In this document: piece after piece, positions 6,196 through 11,040 of the stretch
Position numbering within the stretch: position 1 is the first letter of the stretch
Layout: the number at the start of each line of letters is the position of its first letter
Assembly (NCBI GenBank): GCA_051953655.1
Contig: JBQCIO010000207.1
Span: 1-11,040 of the forward strand
Reading direction: 5' to 3'
Length of the DNA stretch: 11,040 nt
Source of the DNA: JBQCHF01 sp051953655
GTDB lineage: Bacteria > Actinomycetota > Actinomycetes > Motilibacterales > Motilibacteraceae
Translations under genes and position numbers: made by a program
The notes under the pieces: generated by a model
Told to the model about the DNA's origin: nothing
What the model saw: the letters and a program-made list of their open reading frames with translations, nothing else
The model's database searches: none

Positions 6196-7568
6196 GCGAG
6201 CCGACCCCGCCGGCTCGTCTGGAGCTCCTCGCGGTCCCTGGGCTGCCCGAGGTGCGCCCCGGCGACGACCTGGCCGCGCTGCTGCTGGAGGCGGTCTCCG
6301 CCCCGGCCGTGGGCGGGCTGCACGACGGCGACGTCGTCGTGGTGACCAGCAAGGTGGTGTCCAAGGCCGAGGGGCGCCTCGTCCCCGGCGACGACCGCGA
6401 GGCCGCCATCGACGCCGAGGCGGTGCGCGTGGTCGCCACCCGCGGCACCACCCGCATCGTGGAGACCCGGCACGGCTTCGTCATGGCCGCCGCCGGCGTC
6501 GACGCCTCCAATACGGCGACCGGCACCGTGGTGCTGCTGCCGGAGGACCCCGACGCCAGCGCGCGCCGGCTGCGGGCGCAGCTGCGCGACCGGTCCGGCC
6601 GGCGGGTGGCCGTGGTGGTCACCGACACCGCCGGCCGACCGTGGCGCGAGGGGCTGACCGACCTCGCCCTGGGGGCGGCCGGGCTCGCACCGGTGCAGGA
6701 CCTGCGCGGGCAGCAGGACGCGCACGGCAACTCCCTGGGCATGACGGTGACCGCCGTGGTGGACGAGCTGGCCGCCGCCGCCGACCTGGTCAAGGGCAAG
6801 CTCGCCGGGGTGCCGGTCGCCCTGGTGCGCGGCTGGGGCGAGCGGGTGCTGGACGACGACGGTCCGGGCGCCCGCGTGCTCGTGCGCCGGGCCGAGGACG
6901 ACATGTTCCGGCTGGGCACGCAGGAGGCCCTGCAGCAGGGACTCGAGCAGGGACTCGAGCAGGGGCTGGCGCAGGGACGCCGGGACGCGCTGGCCGCCCG
7001 CCGCACGGTCCGCGCGTTCACCGACGCACCGGTAGACCCGGCCGCCGTGCGCCGCGCGGTGGCCGCGGCGGTCACCGCACCCGCGCCGCACCACACCACT
7101 CCGTGGCGGTTCGTGCTGGTCGAGGACCCGCAGACCCGTACCCGGCTGCTGGACGCGATGCTCGCCGCCTGGGTGGAGGACCTGCGCCGCGACGGGTTCA
7201 CCGAGGAGCAGGTCGCCCGCCGTGTCCGCCGCGGCGACGTGCTGCGCCACGCGCCCTACCTCGTGGTGCCGTGCCTGGTGCCCGACGGCATGCACGCCTA
7301 CCCCGACGCGCGCCGGCTGGCTTCGGAGCGGTCGATGTTCCTGGTCGCCATGGGCGCGGGCGTGGAGAACCTCCTGGTGGCCCTGGCCGCCGAGGGCCTG
7401 GGCAGCGCGTGGGTGTCGAGCACCCTCTTCTGCCCGGACGTCGTCCGCTCGGTGCTGGACCTGCCGGCCGACTGGGAGCCGATGGGCTCGGTGGCCGTGG
7501 GGCACGCCGCGGAAGCACCTCAGCCACGTCCGCCGCGGGAGGCGGACGCGTTCGTCCTGGTGCGCTAG
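6192..7568 (+). CDS. fbiB: Bifunctional F420 biosynthesis protein FbiB (gamma-glutamyl ligase + FMN reductase)
   Basis: 458 residues, close to the mycobacterial enzyme. The N-terminal CofE domain (~10-242) adds gamma-linked glutamates to F420 using GTP: VVTSKVVSKAEGR (50-62), AAAGVDASNT (99-108), DTAGRPWREGLTD (145-157) and KGK (201-203) are the recognisable ligase motifs. The C-terminal nitroreductase-fold domain (~268-458) binds FMN and, in mycobacteria, reduces dehydro-F420-0 to F420-0; RRTVRAFTDAPVD, HHTTPWRFVLVED and the GAGVENLLVALAAEGLGSAW stretch mark it, ending in AFVLVR. The domains are joined by a short Gln-Gly repeat linker (QGLE-QGLE-QGLA-QG, residues 249-262). Start at 6192, with TGA of the preceding six-codon frame overlapping it as ATGA; 13 nt after the fbiA stop. 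Cytoplasmic, co-transcribed with fbiA. Confidence 0.95.
   Translation: MSEPTPPARLELLAVPGLPEVRPGDDLAALLLEAVSAPAVGGLHDGDVVVVTSKVVSKAEGRLVPGDDREAAIDAEAVRVVATRGTTRIVETRHGFVMAAAGVDASNTATGTVVLLPEDPDASARRLRAQLRDRSGRRVAVVVTDTAGRPWREGLTDLALGAAGLAPVQDLRGQQDAHGNSLGMTVTAVVDELAAAADLVKGKLAGVPVALVRGWGERVLDDDGPGARVLVRRAEDDMFRLGTQEALQQGLEQGLEQGLAQGRRDALAARRTVRAFTDAPVDPAAVRRAVAAAVTAPAPHHTTPWRFVLVEDPQTRTRLLDAMLAAWVEDLRRDGFTEEQVARRVRRGDVLRHAPYLVVPCLVPDGMHAYPDARRLASERSMFLVAMGAGVENLLVALAAEGLGSAWVSSTLFCPDVVRSVLDLPADWEPMGSVAVGHAAEAPQPRPPREADAFVLVR
6936..6980 (+). repeat. 12-bp tandem repeat encoding the FbiB interdomain linker
   Basis: The unit CAGGGACTCGAG occurs exactly at 6936-6947 and 6948-6959, then as CAGGGGCTGGCG (6960-6971) and the partial CAGGGACGC (6972-6980). 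In frame it encodes Q-G-L-E, Q-G-L-E, Q-G-L-A, Q-G-R. The repeat sits precisely between the ligase and reductase domains, so its copy number can change without breaking frame. Confidence 0.9.
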
Positions 7569-7593
7569 CCAGTTCGACTCATCAGCAGGTGCA

Positions 7594-7633
7594 CGACAGG
7601 AGCCGTTGCCCCACAAGGGAACGGCTCCTGTCG
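7594..7633. terminator. Bidirectional terminator hairpin between fbiB and the SRPBCC gene
   Basis: CGACAGGAGCCGTT (7594-7607) and AACGGCTCCTGTCG (7620-7633) are a perfect 14-bp inverted repeat around a 12-nt loop, 25 nt after the fbiB stop. The genes converge here (SRPBCC stop at 7681), so it can serve both. There is no T-run on either side, as is usual for actinobacterial terminators. Confidence 0.8.
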
Positions 7634-7641
7634 CGATGTGT

Positions 7642-7680
7642 CCTACGGCTCGTCGTAGGTACTGCTCCTACGGGTCGTCG
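7642..7680. repeat. Imperfect direct repeat with small hairpin next to the SRPBCC stop
   Basis: CCTACGGCTCGTCG (7642-7655) recurs as CCTACGGGTCGTCG (7667-7680), 13 of 14 bases the same and 25 bp apart. The first copy also forms a hairpin, CCTACG (7642-7647) with CGTAGG (7654-7659), loop GCTCGT. Placed directly against the minus-strand stop codon at 7683-7681, it may be a second terminator element for that gene. Confidence 0.5.
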
Positions 7681-8142
7681 TCAGTCGGCCGGCCGGTCCA
7701 CCTGGCCGCGCCAGGCGCCGGTCTCGCCGCCGCGCTTCTCGATGAACTCCTTGAACCGCTCGAGGTCGCCCTTGATGCGGTGCTTGTCGACGCCGAGCGC
7801 GTCGCCGGCCTTCTCCACCACGCCCTCGGGCTGGATGTCCATCTGCAGCATGACGCGGGTCTTGCCCGTGTCCAGGTGATGGAAGGTCACGACACCGGCG
7901 TGCCGCGGGCCGTCGACGCTGGTCCAGGCCACCCGCTCGTCCGGCAGCTGCTCGGTGATCTCGGCGTCGAACTCGCGCTTCACGCCGGCCACCTTGGTGA
8001 CCCAGTGCGTGCGGGTGGGGCTGAGCTGCTCGATCCGCTCGACCCCCTCCATGAACTGCGGGAACTCCTCGAACTGCGTCCACTGGTCGTACGCGGTGCG
8101 CACCGGCACCTCGACGTCGATGCTCTGCTCGACGGTGCTCAT
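7681..8142 (-). CDS. SRPBCC-fold (START-like) protein, polyketide cyclase/dehydrase family
   Basis: 153 residues. The SRPBCC fold is a helix-grip cavity that binds small hydrophobic ligands; ligand and reaction are unknown here. The N-terminus MSTVEQSIDVEVPVRTAYDQ followed by WTQFEEFPQFMEGVERIEQL is the classic start of the family (PVRTAYDQW, FPxFM). Further matches are THWVTKV, VAWTSVDGPRHAGVVTFHHL and the helical C-terminus DLERFKEFIEKRGGETGAWRG. No signal peptide or membrane segment. ATG at 8142 is supported by GGAGGGACGAG directly upstream and by the family start. It lies 116 bp downstream of the AlkA-like gene on the same strand, but a hairpin and a possible stress-sigma promoter lie between, so it is probably transcribed alone. 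Often found as a general stress or house-keeping protein in actinomycetes (family knowledge, not proof). Confidence 0.9.
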   Translation of the reverse strand: MSTVEQSIDVEVPVRTAYDQWTQFEEFPQFMEGVERIEQLSPTRTHWVTKVAGVKREFDAEITEQLPDERVAWTSVDGPRHAGVVTFHHLDTGKTRVMLQMDIQPEGVVEKAGDALGVDKHRIKGDLERFKEFIEKRGGETGAWRGQVDRPAD

Positions 8143-8190
8143 CTCGTCCCTCCGGGTCGGGATCTCGGGCTTCGTCGTACCTCGCCCAGA

Positions 8191-8215
8191 ATCCCCGCAC
8201 AGGGGCGGAGGAAAC
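8191..8215 (-). promoter_or_regulatory. Possible stress-sigma (SigB/SigF type) promoter of the SRPBCC gene
   Basis: On the minus strand GTTT (8215-8212), 15 bp, then GGGGAT (8196-8191) resembles the GTTT-N14-16-GGGTAT pattern of actinobacterial SigB/SigF-like factors. The transcript would begin near 8184, about 40 nt before the ATG. The -10 differs from the consensus at one base; short motifs of this kind arise by chance. Confidence 0.33.
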
Positions 8216-8230
8216 GGCCTCGCCTCGAAG

Positions 8231-8247
8231 CGCGACCCCGGGTCGCG
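8231..8247. terminator. Hairpin just after the AlkA-like gene
   Basis: CGCGACCC (8231-8238) and GGGTCGCG (8240-8247) form a perfect 17-bp palindrome with a single central base, 11 bp downstream of the AlkA-like stop on the minus strand. Position suggests a terminator; the real loop would open to at least 3 nt. An operator for the downstream SRPBCC promoter is the alternative. Confidence 0.5.
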
Positions 8248-8258
8248 AGGACCCGACC

Positions 8259-9179
8259 TCAGATGGAGCGGTGGTCCTTCACGCTCATCCGCGGGCCGAA
8301 GCGCGGCTTGCGCACCCCGGACAGCTCGACCAGGCGCTGGACCCGGTAGCGGTGGCCGGCGTAGGGCTCCAGCAGCGCCATCATCCCGTCGTCGTCGACG
8401 GGCGAGCCGGTGAGCGCCCAGCCGATCCAGGCGGCCACGTGGAAGTCGCCGTAGGAGACCTCGTCCGCGTGGCCGTGGGCCCGCTGGACCACCTCGGCGG
8501 CGGTCCACCGGCCGATGCCGGGCACCGACCGCAACCGGCGCAGGGCGTCGGCGACGGGCAGGTCGACGGTCTCCTCCAGCCGGGCGGCCACCCGCGCGGC
8601 CAGCACGATGGTGCGCGAGCGGACGCCCTCGACGCCGGCCCGGTGCCAGTCCCACGACGGCACGTGCGCCCACTGCTCCGGGCTGGGGACCACCCGCATG
8701 CCCTCCGGCGCCGGCCCGGGAGCCGGCTCCCCGTGACGCAGCAGCAGCCACCGCCAGGCCCGGCGCGCCTCCGCGCCGGTCACCTTCTGCTCCAGCACCG
8801 CCGGCACCAGCGCCTCCATGACCCGCCGGGTGCGCGGCACGCGCCAGCCCGGGTTGGCCACCAGGGAGTCGGCGACCACGCGGTGGTGCGCGGTGAAGCC
8901 GTCGAGCGCGTCGTCGGCGCCGAGCAGGGCGGGGAGACCGTCCAGCGCCCACGCCGCCCCCGGCCCCCAGGCCTGCGCCTCGACCGCCGCCTCGCTCCGG
9001 CGCAGGACCGTCCGCATCGTGGCCGGCCCGTCGGGCGTGCGGGTGGTGAGCCACACCGCTCCGTCGGGCGTCCGCTGGTGGGCCGGGTCCGCGGCGCCGC
9101 GGCGCAGCACCCCGAGCGTGGCCCCGACGTCGACCGGGCGACCGGCGTGCCAGGTCCGGCAGCTCGTGGGCGGGCTCAC
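8259..9179 (-). CDS. AlkA-like DNA-3-methyladenine glycosylase (HhH-GPD superfamily)
   Basis: 306 residues. Enzymes of this type remove alkylated purines from DNA to start base-excision repair. The central helix-hairpin-helix L-R-S-V-P-G-I-G-R-W-T-A-A (215-228) is followed by EVSYGDFHVAAWIG, where D245 is in the place of the catalytic aspartate of AlkA. ALVPAVLEQKVTGAEARRAW (123-142) matches the conserved helix of the family. The N-terminal ~110 residues correspond to the AlkA beta domain, more divergent. No Fe-S cysteine cluster, so not an EndoIII/MutY type. GTG at 9179 is chosen because the frame upstream reads through palindromic DNA and because CAGACT, 7 nt before it, resembles a leaderless -10; there is no Shine-Dalgarno. 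It diverges from the DUF3105 gene across 302 bp. Confidence 0.87.
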   Translation of the reverse strand: MSPPTSCRTWHAGRPVDVGATLGVLRRGAADPAHQRTPDGAVWLTTRTPDGPATMRTVLRRSEAAVEAQAWGPGAAWALDGLPALLGADDALDGFTAHHRVVADSLVANPGWRVPRTRRVMEALVPAVLEQKVTGAEARRAWRWLLLRHGEPAPGPAPEGMRVVPSPEQWAHVPSWDWHRAGVEGVRSRTIVLAARVAARLEETVDLPVADALRRLRSVPGIGRWTAAEVVQRAHGHADEVSYGDFHVAAWIGWALTGSPVDDDGMMALLEPYAGHRYRVQRLVELSGVRKPRFGPRMSVKDHRSI

Positions 9180-9186
9180 AACGGAC

Positions 9187-9192
9187 AGTCTG
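9187..9192 (-). promoter_or_regulatory. Possible -10 box for a leaderless glycosylase transcript
   Basis: CAGACT on the minus strand ends 7 nt before the GTG at 9179, the distance expected if transcription begins at the start codon. It differs from the actinobacterial TAnnnT pattern at one base. No -35 is recognisable. Confidence 0.28.
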
Positions 9193-9222
9193 GCGCGCGC
9201 CCGCGACCGGCGGCTCTCGTGC

Positions 9223-9274
9223 GCGTGAGGGGACCCCTGACCCGCTTCTTCGCCGGTGAGGGGTCCCCTCACGC
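9223..9274. promoter_or_regulatory. Double-palindrome element, copy 1
   Basis: GC, then GTGAGGGGACCCCTGAC (9225-9241), a 14-bp spacer CCGCTTCTTCGCCG (9242-9255), then GTGAGGGGTCCCCTCAC (9256-9272) and GC. The right 17-mer is a perfect palindrome around its central base; the left has one mismatched pair. Centres (9233 and 9264) are 31 bp apart, about three helical turns. The outer 16 bp (9223-9238 and 9259-9274) also pair perfectly as a long hairpin. It lies upstream of two divergent genes, so it is not an ordinary terminator; tandem operator or structured repeat are the main readings. It matches copy 2 at 10412-10463 in layout. Confidence 0.8.
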
Positions 9275-9310
9275 ACGGCCGGTCCGGCGCGAGCGGCGCC
9301 GGCGGCTCCC

Positions 9311-9316
9311 TAGACT
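9311..9316 (+). promoter_or_regulatory. Possible -10 box of the DUF3105 gene
   Basis: TAGACT fits the actinobacterial TAGAnT -10 consensus well and lies downstream of the double palindrome. Transcription would begin near 9323, giving a leader of about 160 nt to the GTG at 9482. No -35 hexamer is visible 17-18 bp upstream, which could mean activator dependence. Confidence 0.33.
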
Positions 9317-9405
9317 TCGGCACCGGTCAGGTGGGCGGCCGGTCGACCGATGAGGCCAGACGAGAGCGAGGGAAACCGGACCAGCACCCTCGACGTTGGG
9401 CAGTC

Positions 9406-9434
9406 GACAGCGGCACGGACAGCGGCACGGACAG
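9406..9434 (+). repeat. 12-bp tandem repeat in the DUF3105 leader
   Basis: GACAGCGGCACG occurs at 9406-9417 and 9418-9429, followed by GACAG (9430-9434). It lies between the likely transcription start and the likely start codon. Confidence 0.85.
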
Positions 9435-9481
9435 GCGCACCCAGCAGGCCCGACGCAGGGCGAGACGGAACCGAGGAACCA

Positions 9482-10264
9482 GTGGCGAAGGACACGGCGA
9501 GGAACGCGGCGCAGGACACCCGGACCAGCACCGGGTCGGCGGCCGGGACGACCGGCGGCGGGAAGAACCGCCGCGCCGTCGTCGCGGAGATGCGCGAGCA
9601 GCAGCAGCGCGCCGAGCGGCGCAAGACGCTGCTCATCGTCGGCGGTGCGCTGGTGGCCGGCGTGCTGCTCATCGCCGCGGTCGCGGTGCCGGCCTTGATC
9701 AGCAGCCGCAACGACCCCGCCAAGAAGGCGGTCTCCGCCCTCGGCGTCAGCGCCTCCGCCGCCTCGTGCGACGCGCCGATCACCGACCCGGTGTCCGGGA
9801 GCGGCGTGCACGTGGGCCCGGGCACCGACAAGCCGGACGAGACCACGGTGAAGTACGCCACCGTGCCGCCGACGTCGGGCGAGCACTTCGCGGTCCCCGC
9901 GCCGTTCGGCAAGGACTTCTACACCACGGCCGACGTGCCCAAGGTCGAGGAGCTCGTGCACAACCTCGAGCACGGCTACACGATCCTCTGGTACCCGCGC
10001 AGCGCGGACACGGCGCAGCAGGACACCATCAAGGCGCTGGCCGCCAAGATGGCCGCGCTGGACGAGACCGGCCGCGGCAAGTTCATCGCCGCCCCCTGGG
10101 ACCCCGCCTACGGCGCCTTCCCGGCCGGCAAGAGCTACGCGCTCTCGCACTGGGGCCAGAAGCAGGGCTACCGCCAGATCTGCGGGCAGCTGTCCGGCCA
10201 GGTCGTGCAGGACTTCGTCAAGGCGCACCCCTACACCGACTCGCCGGAGCCGCAGAGCGCATAG
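9482..10264 (+). CDS. DUF3105 family membrane-anchored protein
   Basis: 260 residues from GTG. A polar, charged cytoplasmic N-terminus (1-48, with KNRRAVVAEMREQQQRAERR) leads to one membrane helix (~49-73), and the rest is outside the membrane. The exported domain is DUF3105, function unknown: VKYATVPPTSGEH (123-135), VPAPFGKDFY, VHNLEHGYTILWYP (159-172) and SYALSHWG are its hallmark blocks, with conserved H110, H135, H160 and H164. The only two cysteines, C96 and C234, bracket the domain and both lie outside, so a disulfide is likely. GTG at 9482 is chosen because GAGGA stands 6-7 nt upstream and the VAKDTARN start is usual for the family; ATG 9350 is the alternative. Monocistronic: it diverges from the glycosylase and is followed by a small hairpin. 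Metal binding by the histidines is a guess. Confidence 0.9.
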   Translation: MAKDTARNAAQDTRTSTGSAAGTTGGGKNRRAVVAEMREQQQRAERRKTLLIVGGALVAGVLLIAAVAVPALISSRNDPAKKAVSALGVSASAASCDAPITDPVSGSGVHVGPGTDKPDETTVKYATVPPTSGEHFAVPAPFGKDFYTTADVPKVEELVHNLEHGYTILWYPRSADTAQQDTIKALAAKMAALDETGRGKFIAAPWDPAYGAFPAGKSYALSHWGQKQGYRQICGQLSGQVVQDFVKAHPYTDSPEPQSA

Positions 10265-10289
10265 GCGGCTTGCCTTCGCGGCTGCTGAT

Positions 10290-10311
10290 CCGCCCTGGTG
10301 CCCAGGGACGG
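10290..10311 (+). terminator. Possible terminator of the DUF3105 gene
   Basis: CCG-CCCTGG (10290-10298), loop TGC, CCAGGG-A-CGG (10302-10311): a 9-bp stem with one bulged A, 26 nt after the stop codon. No T-run follows. Confidence 0.45.
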
Positions 10312-10411
10312 CTGCGGTCAACGGGTGGGGAAAGGCGCTGGTGACGGGAGGAGCCCGGCGCCTGGGCACGTCCGGCGGCCGGCCGTCGGTGCCGCTGGGG
10401 CCGCCTCCCAT

Positions 10412-10463
10412 GCATGGGTGTCACACCCATACGCATCTATGCCGATGGGTGTGACACCCATGC
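10412..10463. promoter_or_regulatory. Double-palindrome element, copy 2
   Basis: GC, then ATGGGTGTCACACCCAT (10414-10430), spacer ACGCATCTATGCCG (10431-10444), then ATGGGTGTGACACCCAT (10445-10461) and GC. Both 17-mers are perfect palindromes around the central base; the two halves are also a perfect 19-bp inverted repeat (10412-10430 with 10445-10463). Centres (10422 and 10453) are 31 bp apart, exactly as in copy 1. Ten of 14 spacer bases equal copy 1. It lies 28 bp before an ATG with a strong ribosome-binding site (10491) and about 150 bp after the DUF3105 stop. A pair of dimer operators or a mobile/structured repeat are the likely explanations; terminator is possible here but not for copy 1. 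Confidence 0.85.
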
Positions 10464-10631
10464 GAGCCGTTGCGTAGCGGAGGTCAACTCATGGGTCTCC
10501 TGGCCGCCGGCCGGCCGCCGGAAGCACTCGCCGCCCGACCGCTCCCGTCATCAGCGCCGTGGACGGTGGACGGCGCGACCGCAGGCTGCCGACGGAGCCC
10601 GCGACACGCATCGACCTGGCAGGCTGCCCGC

Positions 10632-10952
10632 ATGGGGGATCACGAGCAGCCGTCGGCGCAGGAGTGGCTGCAGAAGGCACGCCAGCGCGAGCACATCCTG
10701 GCCGCGATCGCGTTCGCGACCACGCGCTGGAGCGATGTGCTCTCGGTGGCCGCCCACGCCGACGACGTGGAGCAGTCCGCCGCCCGCCTCTCCGCCGAGT
10801 TCGGGCTGGACGACGTCCAGGCGCAGGCGGTCCTGGCCCTGCAGGTCCGCCGGCTGCCGGCGGCCGAGCGACGGAAGATCGAGCACGAGCTGGCCGAGAT
10901 CCAGGCCGAGATCGCCCGGCTCGAGCGCGAGGTGGCCCGGTCCGCCGGCTGA
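10632..10952 (+). CDS. Stand-alone GyrA coiled-coil/C-gate segment protein
   Basis: 106 residues. It reads as the piece of type IIA topoisomerase subunit A that forms the long coiled coil and the dimer C-gate: AQEWLQKARQREHILAAIA (9-27) matches the LRKAxERAHILxGL entry helix of GyrA, and DVQAQAVLALQVRRLPAAER (61-80) matches the IQAQAILDMQLRRLxxLER block, followed by a heptad-like helix (KIEHELAEIQAEIARLE). The winged-helix catalytic domain with its active tyrosine and the C-terminal DNA-wrapping domain are absent, so it cannot cut DNA. It may dimerise with itself or with gyrase; that is inference. ATG at 10632 begins just before the homology; no Shine-Dalgarno, but CAGGCT 6 nt upstream could give a leaderless transcript. 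An in-frame ATG at 10491 with GGAGGT would give 153 residues. Confidence 0.75.
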   Translation: MGDHEQPSAQEWLQKARQREHILAAIAFATTRWSDVLSVAAHADDVEQSAARLSAEFGLDDVQAQAVLALQVRRLPAAERRKIEHELAEIQAEIARLEREVARSAG

Positions 10953-10970
10953 GCGAGTCACGGGAGGGGT

Positions 10971-11040
10971 ACCCAAAACCCCAAAAAAAACGGGGACGGG
11001 GACACCCCCACCCAACAACCCCCAACACCCAGGGACCAAG
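10971..11040. other. 70-base T-free, A/C-rich window end
   Basis: From 10971 to 11040 there is not one T on the plus strand; the stretch is A and C with runs of 8 A, 5 C and two GGGG blocks, quite unlike the balanced G+C-rich DNA before it. No gene is seen here. It may be poor base calling at a contig end, or a real strand-biased low-complexity tract. Confidence 0.6.

Larger units (their letters stand above)
9180..9481. other. 302-bp divergent promoter region between the glycosylase and DUF3105 genes
   Basis: Contains the double-palindrome element (9223-9274), candidate -10 boxes for both genes, and a 12-bp tandem repeat (9406-9434). The frame of the DUF3105 gene stays open back to an ATG at 9350, which has no ribosome-binding site and would add 44 low-complexity residues. 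No other gene is supported. Confidence 0.7.
10265..10631. other. 367-bp region between the DUF3105 gene and the GyrA-like gene
   Basis: Holds a small hairpin after the DUF3105 stop and the second double-palindrome element (10412-10463). A strong ribosome-binding site GGAGGT (10479-10484) stands 6 nt before an ATG at 10491 that is in frame with the GyrA-like gene; the 47 codons from there to 10632 have clearly weaker third-position G/C bias than the gene body, so coding is doubtful. Nothing else is recognisable. Confidence 0.65.

Noticed and set aside
5066..7616. Long minus-strand frames opposite fbiA and fbiB
   Set aside because: Ser/Arg/Ala-rich shadow translations of the clear F420 genes.
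9223..10463. Composite mobile element bounded by the two double palindromes
   Set aside because: No transposase, no target-site duplication and the enclosed DUF3105 gene has normal host-like composition; the repeats are better treated as intergenic elements.
4585..10558. 15-bp exact repeat CCCGTCATCAGCGCC at 4585-4599 and 10544-10558
   Set aside because: Both copies are intergenic, which is suggestive, but one 15-bp match in 11 kb of biased sequence can occur by chance and no flanking similarity is present.
10971..11040. Telomere-like CCCCAAAA string
   Set aside because: Only one irregular occurrence with no regular repeat; low-complexity or poor-quality sequence explains it better.
1..11040. 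tRNA, rRNA, CRISPR array, known riboswitch or prophage genes
   Set aside because: I looked for cloverleaf arms, regular spaced repeats and phage or integrase proteins and saw none.

Overview
The window is very GC-rich (roughly three quarters G+C by eye) and densely coding. It combines a WhiB regulator, F420 cofactor genes and a DUF3105 membrane protein, which places it in a high-GC actinomycete. Protein style and gene order suggest Geodermatophilaceae or a relative (Blastococcus, Modestobacter, Geodermatophilus); the family is a guess, the phylum is not.

Left part (1-4323, minus strand): a GTGA-coupled pair. A very large family 2 glycosyltransferase with about a dozen membrane segments (880-4323) runs into a DUF5719 membrane-anchored protein (start 883, cut by the window edge). 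Together they look like an envelope glycan assembly unit. A 348-bp gap with two adjacent stem-loops separates them from a divergent core locus.

Middle (4672-7568): whiB2/whmD (minus) faces fbiA-fbiB (plus) across a 223-bp promoter region, the arrangement known from Mycobacterium. FbiA builds dehydro-F420-0 from Fo. FbiB reduces it and adds the glutamate tail. The fbiA/fbiB junction carries a 17-bp tandem duplication that creates a six-codon reading frame between two ATGA overlaps. A perfect 14-bp-stem hairpin ends the operon.

Right part (7681-11040): an SRPBCC-fold protein and an AlkA-like DNA glycosylase, both minus; then, divergently, a DUF3105 membrane protein and a small protein consisting only of the GyrA coiled-coil/C-gate segment.

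The most unusual non-coding signal is a pair of 52-bp elements at 9223-9274 and 10412-10463, one on each side of the DUF3105 gene. Each is GC + 17-bp palindrome + 14-bp spacer + 17-bp palindrome + GC, with palindrome centres exactly 31 bp apart. The palindromes differ between the two copies by paired (compensated) changes while 10 of 14 spacer bases are the same. The last 70 bases contain no T and look unlike everything else, possibly a low-quality contig end.
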